Shown: positions 17,906-29,668, numbered from the stretch's first letter. The stretch: 64,000 nucleotides of DNA from Xiheibacterium sp038325765 (GCA_038325765.1 JBBQJI010000002.1:62001-126000); one strand, 5' to 3'. Notes: a model not told the origin generated them from the sequence alone. Translations and numbers: made by a program.

Positions 17906-19957
17906 ATGCAGACCTCGCCGCCACTCGCGCAGAGGACGCGTCGGTGGGGTGATGGTGGCTCCGGCCCCCATCGTGCCTGGTCGCGCGGCGGCGTGCTGGC
18001 GCTCCTCTTCGCCCTCGCGTCGGGCGTTCCGCAGGCCCATGTACGTGCGGCCGATGCGGTGCCCGGCGCCTCGGACGACGGCCGTCGGCGCGTGCGGGGC
18101 GATCGGGGCGAACGCGCGTCGATCCACGCCGCGTGGACTCCCCCCGCCTTCGACCCCGACCGCGCCGACCGGGACGCGCTCGCCGCGTTCGAGTCCGAGG
18201 TCCTCGCGCCGACACAAACGATCGTGTCATCGGCGCCCGAGCCGTGGATGAAGGCGCTGACGATGCCCGATCTGCCCGTGCGGTGGAACCGCGGGCTCGT
18301 CGAGTACCTGCGCTACTTCACCAAGGATCCGCGCGGCATCGCGATGATGCGGGCGTGGCTGCGCCGCGCAGGACGCTACGAGGCGATGGTCGAGCGCATC
18401 CTCGTCCAGCACGACGTGCCCGTGGGGCTGGTGTGGGTGGTGATGGCCGAGAGCGGATTCCACCCGCGCGTGCGATCGGCCGCGGGCGCAGCGGGTCCGT
18501 GGCAGTTCATGGAAGGCACCGGCGGGGTCTACGGCCTGTCGAAATCGTATTGGATCGACTGGCGCTTCGACATCGAACGCTCGACGGTTGCAGCGGCGAA
18601 CTACCTGCAGGACCTGCGGGTGCGCTTCGGCTCGTGGGAGCTGGCCCTGGCCGCCTACAACGCCGGATACGGCCTGGTCACGACCTCGATCGAACGCCAC
18701 AACACCAACAACTTCTGGGCCCTCGCGGAGCTCGAGAGTGGCCTGCCCCACGCCACGGTCAACTACGTGCCCAAGATCGTCGCGGCGGCGATCATCGCCC
18801 GCAACCGCGACGCGCTCGGCTTCGGATCTGCCGACATCTCGCCGTTGCCCCCGGTCGAGTGGGTCGACGTCGAGGTCGCCAAGTCGACACCGCTCGCCGA
18901 GCTCGCCCGCATCGGCGGCGTCGATGTTGACCTCGTCGCCGAGCTCAACGCCCACCTCGTGCGCGGGCGGACGCCGCCGGGGGTGGTGACCAAGGTCCGC
19001 ATGCCGCGGGCCGCCGCCACACGCATCGGCAAGGCCCGGCCCGAGCTCGAGGCGCAGTGGACCGGCGAGGCCGTTCATGTCGCGCGTGAGGGTGAGCGCC
19101 TCGCAGCGATCGCCGCGCGCCATGGCATCTCCGAGAAGGAGCTGCGCGGTCGCAACGGGATCCGCGACGCCGCCGAGATCGGCGCGGGCGTGGCCCTCGT
19201 CGTGCCCGCCGGTGCCCGCACCGCCGACGGGCAAGGCGACCCGCGGCCCCTAGCCGCCGTGCCGCCGATGACCCTGGGCAAAGCTGAGCGGCTGGTCTTC
19301 TTCGAGGCCACGCGGGCGACGACGACAGCCTCGATCGCGCGCGCGTTCGGGACCACGTGGGAGCACGTCGTAGCCTGGAATGATCTCGATCCCCACGCCC
19401 GGCTACAGCCCGGTCAGCTGCTGCAGCTCGCGGTGGCGTCGGAGTTCGACGCCGCGGCCAAAGGCGTGGTGGTCCACGAGTTGGGCGCGGTCCACCGCGT
19501 GGTCCGCGGCTCTCGCGAGCACATCGAGGCCAGCTTGGCGCTGCGCGGCAAGTCGCGACGCGCGATCAAAGCCCGCCGCGGCGACACCCTGGCGTCGATC
19601 GGTCGCCGCGTCGATCTGACCGACGGGGATCTGGCGCGCATCAACGGCTACCCCCGCGATCACGCCCTGGAGACGGGCGAGCTGGTCATCGTCTACGTCG
19701 ACGAGGCGCGCCGCAAGGGCACGCTCGAGGCCCCATCACCGCGACGCCCCTCGACCGCCGACGCCGCAGCATCGATCGTGCGTCACGACGGCGATGCACC
19801 CGCGAGTGCGTCGACACCCGCGACGACGGCCCCGCCGAAGCCGGGCACGAAGCCGACCACGAAGCCGGCGGGCGGCGCACCGAAGGCCACGCGCCGCGCA
19901 CCGTCCACACCCGCCTCGAGCCGCCTGCCCGGGCAGGGCCGCGGGGCCCCACCATGA
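17906..19957 (+). CDS. MltD-like lytic transglycosylase with LysM domains
   Basis: The product is 683 residues. A signal-type hydrophobic stretch (GVLALLFALASGVPQAHV) is near residue 30. The SLT domain carries the catalytic Glu182 in MAESGFHPRVRSAAGAAGPW and the AAYNAGYG motif, typical of family 1D (MltD) enzymes. Three or more LysM-like modules follow: HVAREGERLAAIAARHGI, FFEATRATTTASIARAFG and KARRGDTLASIGRRVDL. A Pro/Thr/Lys/Ala-rich tail ends the protein. It should cleave glycan strands in the periplasm, forming 1,6-anhydro-muramyl ends. Its TGA overlaps the ATG of moeA, an unusual functional pairing. Confidence 0.88.
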   Translation: MQTSPPLAQRTRRWGDGGSGPHRAWSRGGVLALLFALASGVPQAHVRAADAVPGASDDGRRRVRGDRGERASIHAAWTPPAFDPDRADRDALAAFESEVLAPTQTIVSSAPEPWMKALTMPDLPVRWNRGLVEYLRYFTKDPRGIAMMRAWLRRAGRYEAMVERILVQHDVPVGLVWVVMAESGFHPRVRSAAGAAGPWQFMEGTGGVYGLSKSYWIDWRFDIERSTVAAANYLQDLRVRFGSWELALAAYNAGYGLVTTSIERHNTNNFWALAELESGLPHATVNYVPKIVAAAIIARNRDALGFGSADISPLPPVEWVDVEVAKSTPLAELARIGGVDVDLVAELNAHLVRGRTPPGVVTKVRMPRAAATRIGKARPELEAQWTGEAVHVAREGERLAAIAARHGISEKELRGRNGIRDAAEIGAGVALVVPAGARTADGQGDPRPLAAVPPMTLGKAERLVFFEATRATTTASIARAFGTTWEHVVAWNDLDPHARLQPGQLLQLAVASEFDAAAKGVVVHELGAVHRVVRGSREHIEASLALRGKSRRAIKARRGDTLASIGRRVDLTDGDLARINGYPRDHALETGELVIVYVDEARRKGTLEAPSPRRPSTADAAASIVRHDGDAPASASTPATTAPPKPGTKPTTKPAGGAPKATRRAPSTPASSRLPGQGRGAPP

Positions 19958-21183
19958 TGATGCTCGCGACCGTCGAGGCAGCGCAGGCCGCAGCACTGGC
20001 CCATGCCGCGCCGCGGGGCATCGAAGCGCTCGCGCTGGGCGATGCGTTCGGACGCCACCTCGCCGCGCCCGTCACCGCAGCGCTCGCGTTGCCGGGCTGG
20101 GATCTGTCGGTCATGGATGGCTACGCGTGCACCCTCGCGACGGTGCGCAGCGGTGCCGCGCAGATCATCGGTGAGAGCGCCGCGGGACACCCATCGACGA
20201 TCGATGTCTCGACGTGCGGCACGGCGGTGCGGATCTCCACGGGCGCGGTGGTTCCGCCCGGCGCCGAGTTGGTCGTCGTGCAGGAGGACGTCGTCCGTGA
20301 CGGCGCGCGCATCGGGTTCGACGCGACGCGAGTGGGCGAGCCCGAGCCCGGCCGCCACATCCGCGTCGCCGGCTGCGACGTGGGCCCGGGCGACGAGATC
20401 GCCCGCGCCGGCCTGCGCCTGGGGGCGGCCGAGCTGGCGCTGCTCGGTGCCGCTGGCATCGCGCGCGTGTCGGTCGTCACCCGGCCGCGCGTCGCCATCC
20501 TCTCGACCGGCGACGAGCTCATCGCGATCGGCGCGGCGCGCCGCGTCGGCGAGGTGATCGCGACCAACGGCCTGATGCTCGCGTGTGCCTGCCGCGAGGC
20601 CGGGGCCATCGTCGTCGCCGAGCGCACGGTGCCCGACGATCCAAACGCGCTCCGTCACGCACTCGCCGACGCCGTCGCGATGGCCGACCTGGTGATCACG
20701 TGCGGCGGGGCGTCGGTGGGCGAGCACGATCACGTGCGCCAGGCCGCGGCCGAGCCGGGTTTCGAGACGCTGGTGTGGGGCATCGCGATGCGACCGGGCA
20801 AGCCCACCGGCATCGTGCGCACTCGAGGCGGACTGTGGTTCGCGCTCGCCGGCAATCCCGCGAGCACCTTCGTCGGGTGCGAGCTCTTCGTCCGCCCAGC
20901 GCTGCGGCGCATGCAGGGCGTGCGCGGCGATCCCCGGCGTCCGCTTCGAGTGTTGCGGGCCGAGGGTGTGTTCGAGGGCGAGCGCAACCGCGAACACTGG
21001 GTACGGGCGCGCACCACGGGCGACGCCGTGGCGCCGCTCTCCGATCAACGCTCCGGCAACCTGCGATCGCTCGCGGGCGCGGATGCCCTGGTCCGCGTGC
21101 CGGCCGGGTGCATTCGCATCGAGCCCGGCGAGCCGTGCCAGGCCCTCGTGTTCGACGCCCTCGCCCACGAGCGCGCCCCGTGA
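19954..21183 (+). CDS. moeA: Molybdopterin molybdenumtransferase MoeA
   Basis: The 409-residue enzyme should insert molybdate into adenylated molybdopterin in the cytoplasm, the last step of molybdenum-cofactor synthesis. It shows DLSVMDGYA near residue 47 (family: DNSAMDGYA), ISTGAVVPPGAELVVVQEDV near 95, RPRVAILSTGDEL near 180, and TCGGASVGEHD near 250. It ends with the usual C-terminal beta-barrel. The Asn and Ser-Ala of the DNSAMDG motif are replaced, while the MDGYA core and TGDE Asp are kept. It is coupled at both ends, to the lytic transglycosylase (ATGA) and to an RluA synthase (GTGA). No other molybdenum-cofactor gene is in the window. Confidence 0.9.
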   Translation: MMMLATVEAAQAAALAHAAPRGIEALALGDAFGRHLAAPVTAALALPGWDLSVMDGYACTLATVRSGAAQIIGESAAGHPSTIDVSTCGTAVRISTGAVVPPGAELVVVQEDVVRDGARIGFDATRVGEPEPGRHIRVAGCDVGPGDEIARAGLRLGAAELALLGAAGIARVSVVTRPRVAILSTGDELIAIGAARRVGEVIATNGLMLACACREAGAIVVAERTVPDDPNALRHALADAVAMADLVITCGGASVGEHDHVRQAAAEPGFETLVWGIAMRPGKPTGIVRTRGGLWFALAGNPASTFVGCELFVRPALRRMQGVRGDPRRPLRVLRAEGVFEGERNREHWVRARTTGDAVAPLSDQRSGNLRSLAGADALVRVPAGCIRIEPGEPCQALVFDALAHERAP

Positions 21184-22238
21184 CCGCCGAGCGCCACTGG
21201 GCGGGCCGCGCGACCTGGATCGCCCAGGACGACGACGTGGGTGCGCGGGCCGACGTCGTGCTCGGCCGCCGCATCACCGGCCTGTCCCGACGGGTGGCCA
21301 AGGGCCTTGCCCTCGGCGGTGCGCTGCGCGTCGATGGTCGCCGCGCACCGCCTTCGCACTGCGTCGCACTCGGCGAGCAGCTCCAGTTGATGGGCGAGGA
21401 GCCACGCACCGAGTCGATCGGGCTGCGCGTGCTCGCAGTGACCGCCGACTTCGTCTACGTCGACAAGCCGGCCGGTGTGCACACCCACCGTTTGCGCCCC
21501 GGCGACGAGGTCACCCTCGCGGACGCCGTCGTCACGCTGCATCCGGAGTGCGCCACGGCCAGCGACGATCCGCGTGAAGGCGGTGCCATCCATCGTCTCG
21601 ACCGCGGGACCACCGGCGTGGTGGCCTTTGCCCGCGGCGCCGACGCTTGGCGCCGCGGCCGAGCGGCGATGGCGGCGAAGGCTTGCCGCAAAATCTACGC
21701 CGCGCTCGCGCGCACGCAGGCCGCGCCGACGTGGCCGCCGCGGGTCGGTCTCGACGTCACGTCGCCCGATGGCGAAAAGTGGTGGCACGTGGACGGCCTG
21801 CCGCGACCGCGATCCGAATCACTGTTGCGGCTCGAACTGCCGCTTGGCCGGGGGCCGGACCGCCGCACGGTCGCGGTCCGCGACGATGGCAGGCCGACGC
21901 ACTGCACGTTCGTCCCACTCGCCCAAAGCGTGGCCCCCGGGCCCGATGGCCGCACGCGCACGCTGTTCGCCGTGGCCCTGGGCCGCGGCTACCGGCATCA
22001 AATCCGCGTGCACCTCGCGTGGCTGGGGCTGCCGATCGAAGGCGACGACCGCTACGACCCCTCCGCCGTCTCCCACGGATCGTCCCCTCCGCGGCTGGCC
22101 CTGCACTGCGCATCGCTGGATCTGTCAGCGTGCTGCCCGGGCGAGGCGCGCGTCGAAGCGGCCCTCCCCGATGCGTTCGCCCAGCGCATCGGCGCGCTGA
22201 TGCTGCAGGCGTGGGCGCCGGGCGCACGCCCGTGCTAA
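21180..22238 (+). CDS. RluA-family RNA pseudouridine synthase
   Basis: The 352-residue enzyme starts at a GTG that overlaps the moeA stop. It carries a degenerate S4-like region (LSRRVAKGLALGGALRVDG) at about 34-52. The catalytic domain has VYVDKPAGVHTH near 95, HRLDRGTTGVVAFA near 140 with the catalytic Asp in HRLD, and the C-terminal GRGYRHQIRVHLAWLGLPIEGDDRY. It isomerises uridine in rRNA or tRNA; the exact target position cannot be read from the sequence. Confidence 0.9.
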   Translation: MTAERHWAGRATWIAQDDDVGARADVVLGRRITGLSRRVAKGLALGGALRVDGRRAPPSHCVALGEQLQLMGEEPRTESIGLRVLAVTADFVYVDKPAGVHTHRLRPGDEVTLADAVVTLHPECATASDDPREGGAIHRLDRGTTGVVAFARGADAWRRGRAAMAAKACRKIYAALARTQAAPTWPPRVGLDVTSPDGEKWWHVDGLPRPRSESLLRLELPLGRGPDRRTVAVRDDGRPTHCTFVPLAQSVAPGPDGRTRTLFAVALGRGYRHQIRVHLAWLGLPIEGDDRYDPSAVSHGSSPPRLALHCASLDLSACCPGEARVEAALPDAFAQRIGALMLQAWAPGARPC

Positions 22239-22257
22239 GGTTCTTGCCGGCCCGCGA

Positions 22258-23016
22258 ATGCACCTCCGCTATTTTGGTCACACGGACACGGGACTGTCCC
22301 GCGATCACAACGAGGACGCCCACCTTGCCGACCCGGATCTCGGCCTCTTCGTCGTCGCCGATGGTGTCGGCGGCCGCGCCAAAGGCGAAGTCGCCTCGCA
22401 GGAGACGGTCGAGCTGGTCTGGGAGTGGATCAAGCGTCACGAGGCGACGTTGCGCGAGGCCGCGACGGCGGACCCCACCGCGCGCGCCGGCCAGCTGTGC
22501 CAGATCGTGCGCGGCGCGATCCAGAACGCCTGTTACATGGTCCACACGATGGGCCAGCTCGATCCCGATCAGCGGGGCATGAGCACCACCGCATCGGTGC
22601 TGCTGGTGTGCGGTGGTCTCGGCATCATCGGCCAAGTCGGCGACTCGCGCGTGTACCTGGTGCGCAAGGGCATGGTCGAGCAGATCACCGAGGATCACAC
22701 CCTCATCAATTACCAGCTCAAGCACGGCATGATCACGCCCGAGCAGGCGGCCAAGTCGCGGGCCCGCAACGTGATCACGCGCGCGGTCGGCCACAAGGAC
22801 TACGTCGAGGTCGACACGATGCCGGTGCCGCTGTTCGGCGGCGACCGGTTTGTCCTGTGCTCCGATGGCTTCCACGGCTACGTCGAGACCATGGAAGAGA
22901 TGCGCTACTTCCTCGACCTCGAGGTCGAGGACGCCGTGCTCGAGTCGATCCGATTCGCCAACGCGAAGGGTGGCAAGGACAACATCACGACCTTGCTCGT
23001 CGAAGTCGAGACCTGA
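22258..23016 (+). CDS. PP2C-family Ser/Thr protein phosphatase
   Basis: The 252-residue phosphatase has the PPM motifs in order: TGLSRDHNEDA near residue 11, LGLFVVADGVGG near 31, a GMSTTASVLLV-type motif near 116, GQVGDSRVYLVRKG near 125, and SDGFHGYV plus KGGKDNITTLLVEV at the C-terminus. The metal-binding Asp residues (NED, ADG, SDG, KDN) are all present. It should be a soluble Mn/Mg-dependent enzyme reversing Ser/Thr phosphorylation by Pkn-type kinases such as the one at 55382. It is a stand-alone catalytic domain with no membrane segment. It follows the RluA gene by 19 bases. Confidence 0.92.
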   Translation: MHLRYFGHTDTGLSRDHNEDAHLADPDLGLFVVADGVGGRAKGEVASQETVELVWEWIKRHEATLREAATADPTARAGQLCQIVRGAIQNACYMVHTMGQLDPDQRGMSTTASVLLVCGGLGIIGQVGDSRVYLVRKGMVEQITEDHTLINYQLKHGMITPEQAAKSRARNVITRAVGHKDYVEVDTMPVPLFGGDRFVLCSDGFHGYVETMEEMRYFLDLEVEDAVLESIRFANAKGGKDNITTLLVEVET

Positions 23017-23122
23017 GCGCGACCGTGATTGGAAGCGGGAGCGGGCCGCTCTCCCTCAAGGACGCAGAGAGCGACAGCGATCGGGAGGGGGAAGGTTCCG
23101 CGGGGCTTCGCCCGGTGGAAGG

Positions 23123-23139
23123 GGGACCGGGCCGGTCCC
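23123..23139. terminator. Hairpin between PP2C and gcvP genes
   Basis: GGGACC and GGTCCC pair around GGGCC between the convergent genes. It is short and lacks a T-run. The remaining bases of this 157-base gap show nothing further. Confidence 0.35.
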
Positions 23140-23173
23140 GCAGAAGGACTGGGCCGCCTGGGAGGACCCCAGC

Positions 23174-26074
<2,901 letters not shown>

Positions 26075-26086
26075 GTCGACGCGTCG

Positions 26087-26092
26087 ACCTTA
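26087..26092 (-). promoter_or_regulatory. Possible -10 element of gcvP
   Basis: On the minus strand TAAGGT lies 12 bases before the ATG, which would give a leader of about five bases. A GTCGACGCGTCGAC palindrome sits between the hexamer and the ATG. The rest of the 147-base gap to the HDOD-GGDEF stop shows no riboswitch-like structure that I can recognise. Confidence 0.3.
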
Positions 26093-26221
26093 CCGCGCCA
26101 ACTCGCATTCGGCCGCCGATCCCAAGCGCACCGTCGTCGCACGGAGGCGTGCTCTGGCACACGTGCGTCGCTGCCGGCGCGCGCCACCACCGGATGCACA
26201 CACGTGTGGGTCCGGCGGCGC

Positions 26222-27787
26222 TCAGGCGGCGCGCGGCGGGATTGCCGAGCCCTGCCAGTGTGGCGACGCCTCCGCGATCCACACGCGATCGCGGCCGCGG
26301 TGCTTGGCCTCGTACAGCGCACCGTCGGCAGCGCGGTATAGCTGCACCGCGACCGCGTCGGCGTCGATCGGCTCCGCCGTCGGTCCGATGATCCACGCCA
26401 CGCCGATCGAGATCGTGAACGTGCGGATCTCGCCATCTGGGCACCGCACTGCGATCGCCGCGACCGCCTGGCGCAGGCGCTCGACGAGGGCGGCCGCGGC
26501 GTCTCCGTGGCTGCCGGGGATGATCACGCCGAATTCCTCACCGCCGACCCTGCACACCACCTGCGTCGGCCCCGCGGCGTCGCGCAGCGCGCCGGCGGCG
26601 AGCCGGAGCACGGTGTCGCCGAAGTCGTGCCCCCAGGTATCGTTGACCGCCTTGAAACGGTCCAGGTCCGCCATCGCGAAGGCGATGGCGCCGCCGTCCC
26701 GTGCGACCTTCGTGATCTCGTAGTGCAGCCGCCCCGAGAGCGCGCGCCGGTTGGGCAGATCGGTCAGGGCGTCGGTGGCGGTCAGCTGCTCGAGCTCGCG
26801 GTTGCGGGCCTCGAGCTGCTTGCTGAGCGCCTCGGTCTCGGCGAGCGCACGCTCGAGCCGACACACGAGTTCCCCGTAGCTGAGGTTGAGATCGACGAGC
26901 CCGGCGTTCGCTGCGGCGAGGATCTCCTCCATGGCGGGCTGACGGCCGACGCGGAACCCGAGCTCCCTGCCGACCTCGTCGACGCGGGTGGCGAGGGTCG
27001 CGAGCATCGCGTCGACCTCGTCGGACGCCATCGCGATCCCGCGGCCGAGCCCCTCTCGGACGGTCGCGAGCGAGCTCCGCTTGTCGTCGCAGCGCAGGAC
27101 CTGGGCGAGCAGCTCGGCCTGGCCCGCCAGCAGGCAGCGTCCACGGTGCTCGGCGGGCGCCCTTTCGGGCTCGTGGTGGTAGCGCATCGGCATCGCCAGC
27201 TCGGGCGCCAGCGACCACGCGGTGACCAGGCTCTCGGCGACCTCGTCATGAGTGAGCCCGAAGACGTCGTGTTCGATGCTGCGGCGGTCCCCACTCATGC
27301 GCCCGCGGGCAGCCATCCACTGCGCCGCGCGATCGGGGGCGGTCTGCATCAACGCGACGACACCGAGATCCTGCAGCAAGCCGAAGGTGAAGGCCTCCAT
27401 GGGGTCGGTCTCGGCCTGCGGGCACCGCTCGGCGAGCAACCGCGCCGCCAGGGCCCGTCGCAACGAGTCCTCCCAGAACCCATCGAGGTCGAACGTCCCC
27501 ATCTTGCCGCGCACGCAGCTCTGCACCGCGACGCACAGGGCGAGGTTCCGCAGCGCACGGTTGCCGAGCATCGCGACAGCCCGTTCCACGGTCGCGATGC
27601 GAGCGCCGCGGTTGTACATGCTCGAGTTGACCATCCTCAGCAGCTGCACCGACAGCCCGGCGTCGCTGCTGACGGCGCGGGCGAGGGCGCTCACCGGCAC
27701 GCTCGGATCCGACGCCGCTTCGATGACGCGGGCGAGCGCCTGCGGCGGTGAGGGCAGCCTCAGCGATCCGAGCGGCGTGAACTGCAT
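26222..27787 (-). CDS. HDOD-GGDEF fusion, putative diguanylate cyclase
   Basis: The product is 521 residues. Residues 8-200 form an HDOD domain (SLRLPSPPQALARVI, then SSDAGLSVQLLRMVNSSMY, RAVAMLGNRALRNLAL, FGLLQDLGVVAL). A helical region and coiled coil follow (ALAETEALSKQLEARNRELEQL). The GGDEF domain spans about 350-510, with DALTDLPNRRALSGRL, MADLDRFKAVNDTWGHDFGD and the active site VGGEEFGV. The catalytic signature GGEEF is intact; an RxxD inhibitory site is not obvious. The start at 27787 is at the first HDOD residues. It should make cyclic di-GMP under control of the HDOD sensor. PilZ effectors at 3268 and 13240 are possible readers. The gene is divergent from the CHAD protein. Confidence 0.88.
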   Translation of the reverse strand: MQFTPLGSLRLPSPPQALARVIEAASDPSVPVSALARAVSSDAGLSVQLLRMVNSSMYNRGARIATVERAVAMLGNRALRNLALCVAVQSCVRGKMGTFDLDGFWEDSLRRALAARLLAERCPQAETDPMEAFTFGLLQDLGVVALMQTAPDRAAQWMAARGRMSGDRRSIEHDVFGLTHDEVAESLVTAWSLAPELAMPMRYHHEPERAPAEHRGRCLLAGQAELLAQVLRCDDKRSSLATVREGLGRGIAMASDEVDAMLATLATRVDEVGRELGFRVGRQPAMEEILAAANAGLVDLNLSYGELVCRLERALAETEALSKQLEARNRELEQLTATDALTDLPNRRALSGRLHYEITKVARDGGAIAFAMADLDRFKAVNDTWGHDFGDTVLRLAAGALRDAAGPTQVVCRVGGEEFGVIIPGSHGDAAAALVERLRQAVAAIAVRCPDGEIRTFTISIGVAWIIGPTAEPIDADAVAVQLYRAADGALYEAKHRGRDRVWIAEASPHWQGSAIPPRAA

Positions 27788-27854
27788 CTGAGCGGGTATT
27801 TCGACCGCGCCACCGGCGGCTTGAGGCCGACCCTGGGCCGCGTCACGGTGGTGG

Positions 27855-27860
27855 TACCAT
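27855..27860 (+). promoter_or_regulatory. Putative -10 element of the CHAD gene
   Basis: TACCAT is followed by nine bases and the GTG at 27870. It lies in the 82-base divergent gap shared with the HDOD-GGDEF gene. Confidence 0.35.
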
Positions 27861-27869
27861 CCGTTCGCC

Positions 27870-28928
27870 GTGTGGATCCCACGACCGTCCCGCCTCGTGC
27901 GGCGCGTCGCGACTGCGGCCTGGCAAACCGCCAAGGCCCAGCTCGACCTCTGGATCGCGCCGAACCACGCGCCCGAGCCGGCGCCGCCGAGGGCGGTCGG
28001 CGACGCCGCAAGTCCGAGCAGCGCCAGCACCCTGCCCACCCGCACGACCGCGGCGATGTGGACCGAGCACGCATGCGATCACGTGGACCGGTGGCTGCGG
28101 CGCCTGGCGGCCGCTGACGGACCGAGTGACGCGCGTTCGGTTCGCCACCGGCGCACCGCGCTGCGACGACTGCGTCTGATCCTCCGCGTGACCGCGATCA
28201 CCTCCGTCGAGGATGCCGAAGAAACACAGGAAGCGTGGCGCAACGCCGACCGATCGCTGCGCCGGCTGACGCGGCGGCTCGGGGCCGTCCGCGATCACGA
28301 TGTCGCGCTGGGACTGGTCGCGGCGCGGCGCGACGCGTCGACCTCGGAACTCGAATGCGCCGCCCTCGAAGAGCTCGCGGGACGGATCGGGCGCCGACGC
28401 CAGCGGGCGTGGGACTACGCCGCGCGGCGGCTCGACGACGACGCGCTCCGCGAGGCCGTTGAATCGGTGCGGCTGTGCGTCGCAGCGGCGGTGACCCAGG
28501 GATCTCCCGACGCGCTCGCGCGACGATGGTGGCACGCCGCCCATGCCCAGCTCGCGCAGGCCCTCGACGCCACCGACGACGATCTGATCGAGCGGCTGCA
28601 TGCGATCCGCATCGCCGCCCGCGAGATTCGCTACGGCCTCGAGCTCTTCGACGACACGGCGCCACCGGCGGCGGCCGTCCTGCTGCTGCCGTGCATCGCC
28701 GCGCAGCAGGCCATCGGCGCGCACCGAGACCTCGCTGGCTTCCACACCGCGCTCACCGCTCGCGGAGCGAGGGCGAGCCGCCGCGGCCGCGTTGCCCTCG
28801 CGCGCGGCCTGGAGTCAGCGGTCGTCGCCACCGCCGTGCGCTGCGACGAAGCCCGGCAGCGGGCCACCTCTGGGTTCGCTCAGCTGCGGGCCCTGGTGTC
28901 GGCAACGGCGCCGGTGGGCTTCGACTGA
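27870..28928 (+). CDS. CHAD domain protein
   Basis: The product is 352 residues. After a basic, Ala/Pro-rich N-terminus of about 60 residues comes a CHAD (conserved-histidine alpha-helical) domain. It shows VRHRRTALRRLRLILR near residue 90, RRLGAVRDHDVALGL near 135, and LHAIRIAAREIRYGLELF near 245, followed by GAHRDLAGFHT. The His and Arg/Lys-rich helices bind polyphosphate in studied members, so association with polyphosphate granules is likely. No CYTH triphosphatase domain is fused. Confidence 0.85.
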   Translation: MWIPRPSRLVRRVATAAWQTAKAQLDLWIAPNHAPEPAPPRAVGDAASPSSASTLPTRTTAAMWTEHACDHVDRWLRRLAAADGPSDARSVRHRRTALRRLRLILRVTAITSVEDAEETQEAWRNADRSLRRLTRRLGAVRDHDVALGLVAARRDASTSELECAALEELAGRIGRRRQRAWDYAARRLDDDALREAVESVRLCVAAAVTQGSPDALARRWWHAAHAQLAQALDATDDDLIERLHAIRIAAREIRYGLELFDDTAPPAAAVLLLPCIAAQQAIGAHRDLAGFHTALTARGARASRRGRVALARGLESAVVATAVRCDEARQRATSGFAQLRALVSATAPVGFD

Positions 28929-28955
28929 CCGCGTGCGCGGGTGGTCCTGCGCGAT

Positions 28956-29195
28956 TCAACTGCGCGATACGGCTGCGACGTCGCCCGCACAGAAGGAGCC
29001 GGGGCGCAGCGGTCGCGCGAATGGGCGCGGGGCCGCCAGGGCCCCTGGCGCCACATCGTCGACGCGGGTCGACACCGGCGCGCGATCGGGAGCGTTCGTC
29101 CACGGCGCCGTGAGCCATCCCCTCGACAGGGCAAACGTGACCGTCGCGCCCAGCACGACTCCCGCGATGGCTCCCCAGGTGATGCTCCGCTTCAT
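28956..29195 (-). CDS. Small membrane protein, unknown
   Basis: The product is 79 residues. One N-terminal transmembrane helix (WGAIAGVVLGATVTFALSRG) follows a short basic start MKRSI, and the remainder is a Pro/Arg/Ala-rich tail. The ATG at 29195 has a purine-rich GAAGAG a few bases upstream; an in-frame ATG at 29240 would add 15 residues. No family is recognised. It is convergent with the CHAD gene, 27 bases between stops. Confidence 0.4.
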   Translation of the reverse strand: MKRSITWGAIAGVVLGATVTFALSRGWLTAPWTNAPDRAPVSTRVDDVAPGALAAPRPFARPLRPGSFCAGDVAAVSRS

Positions 29196-29354
29196 GTCGC
29201 GCTCTTCGTGCATGGTCGCAACGCGCGTCGGGCTTCGCATCTTCCACCCGCAGGCAACGCGAAAGCACTGCGCGGGATGAATTGCCGTCGGCGACGCAAG
29301 ACTTTCGACGCACAGAACGCGGGGCGGATCTGGCGACAGCGGTGCTGACTGGAG

Positions 29355-29609
29355 TCAGCCCGGCGCGTCGCCGTCGTCGCTCGCTTCGGGTCGGCCCTCG
29401 GCTTCGGCGTCGGGCCTGGCGCCGGGGCCGGGCTCGCCCCCGCGTCGCGCCCCATCGAGCGTGGCATCCCGCAGTCGGCGCTCAGCATCGTCGAGGAGGC
29501 GCTCGGACCGCGTCCGACCATGACGCACCGCGTTCGCGTCGGCCTGCATCTGCGCGGCCGCCCTCGCGCGGGCCTTGCGAACCTTGCCCAGGTGAATGAT
29601 CTGCGCCAT
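29355..29609 (-). CDS. DUF4169-like small protein
   Basis: The product is 84 residues. It opens MAQIIHLGKVRKARARAAAQ, then has ANAVRHGRTRSERLLDDAERR. This matches the DUF4169 pattern, in which 'IVNLRRARKxxAR...AANRxxFGRTKAE' is typical. It is a short, basic, helical cytoplasmic protein known mainly from alphaproteobacteria. An acidic Gly-rich tail of about 30 residues is additional. The role is unknown. A TACGCT element lies eight bases before the ATG. The gap 29196-29354 ahead of the small membrane protein gene holds nothing recognisable beyond a short palindrome at the stop codon. Confidence 0.65.
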   Translation of the reverse strand: MAQIIHLGKVRKARARAAAQMQADANAVRHGRTRSERLLDDAERRLRDATLDGARRGGEPGPGARPDAEAEGRPEASDDGDAPG

Positions 29610-29617
29610 CCGGATCC

Positions 29618-29623
29618 AGCGTA
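29618..29623 (-). promoter_or_regulatory. Putative -10 element of DUF4169 gene
   Basis: On the minus strand TACGCT is followed by eight bases and the ATG at 29609; no Shine-Dalgarno sequence is present. Confidence 0.4.
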
Positions 29624-29668
29624 CCGCACCCGCTCGACCCGCGGCCAGAGGGCATCGGCCACAGGGCA

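Noticed and set aside
29344..29359. Palindrome GCTGACT-GG-AGTCAGC at the DUF4169 stop codon
   Set aside because: The two-base loop forces a stem of only five pairs and there is no T-run. It overlaps the stop codon, so it is not called as a terminator.
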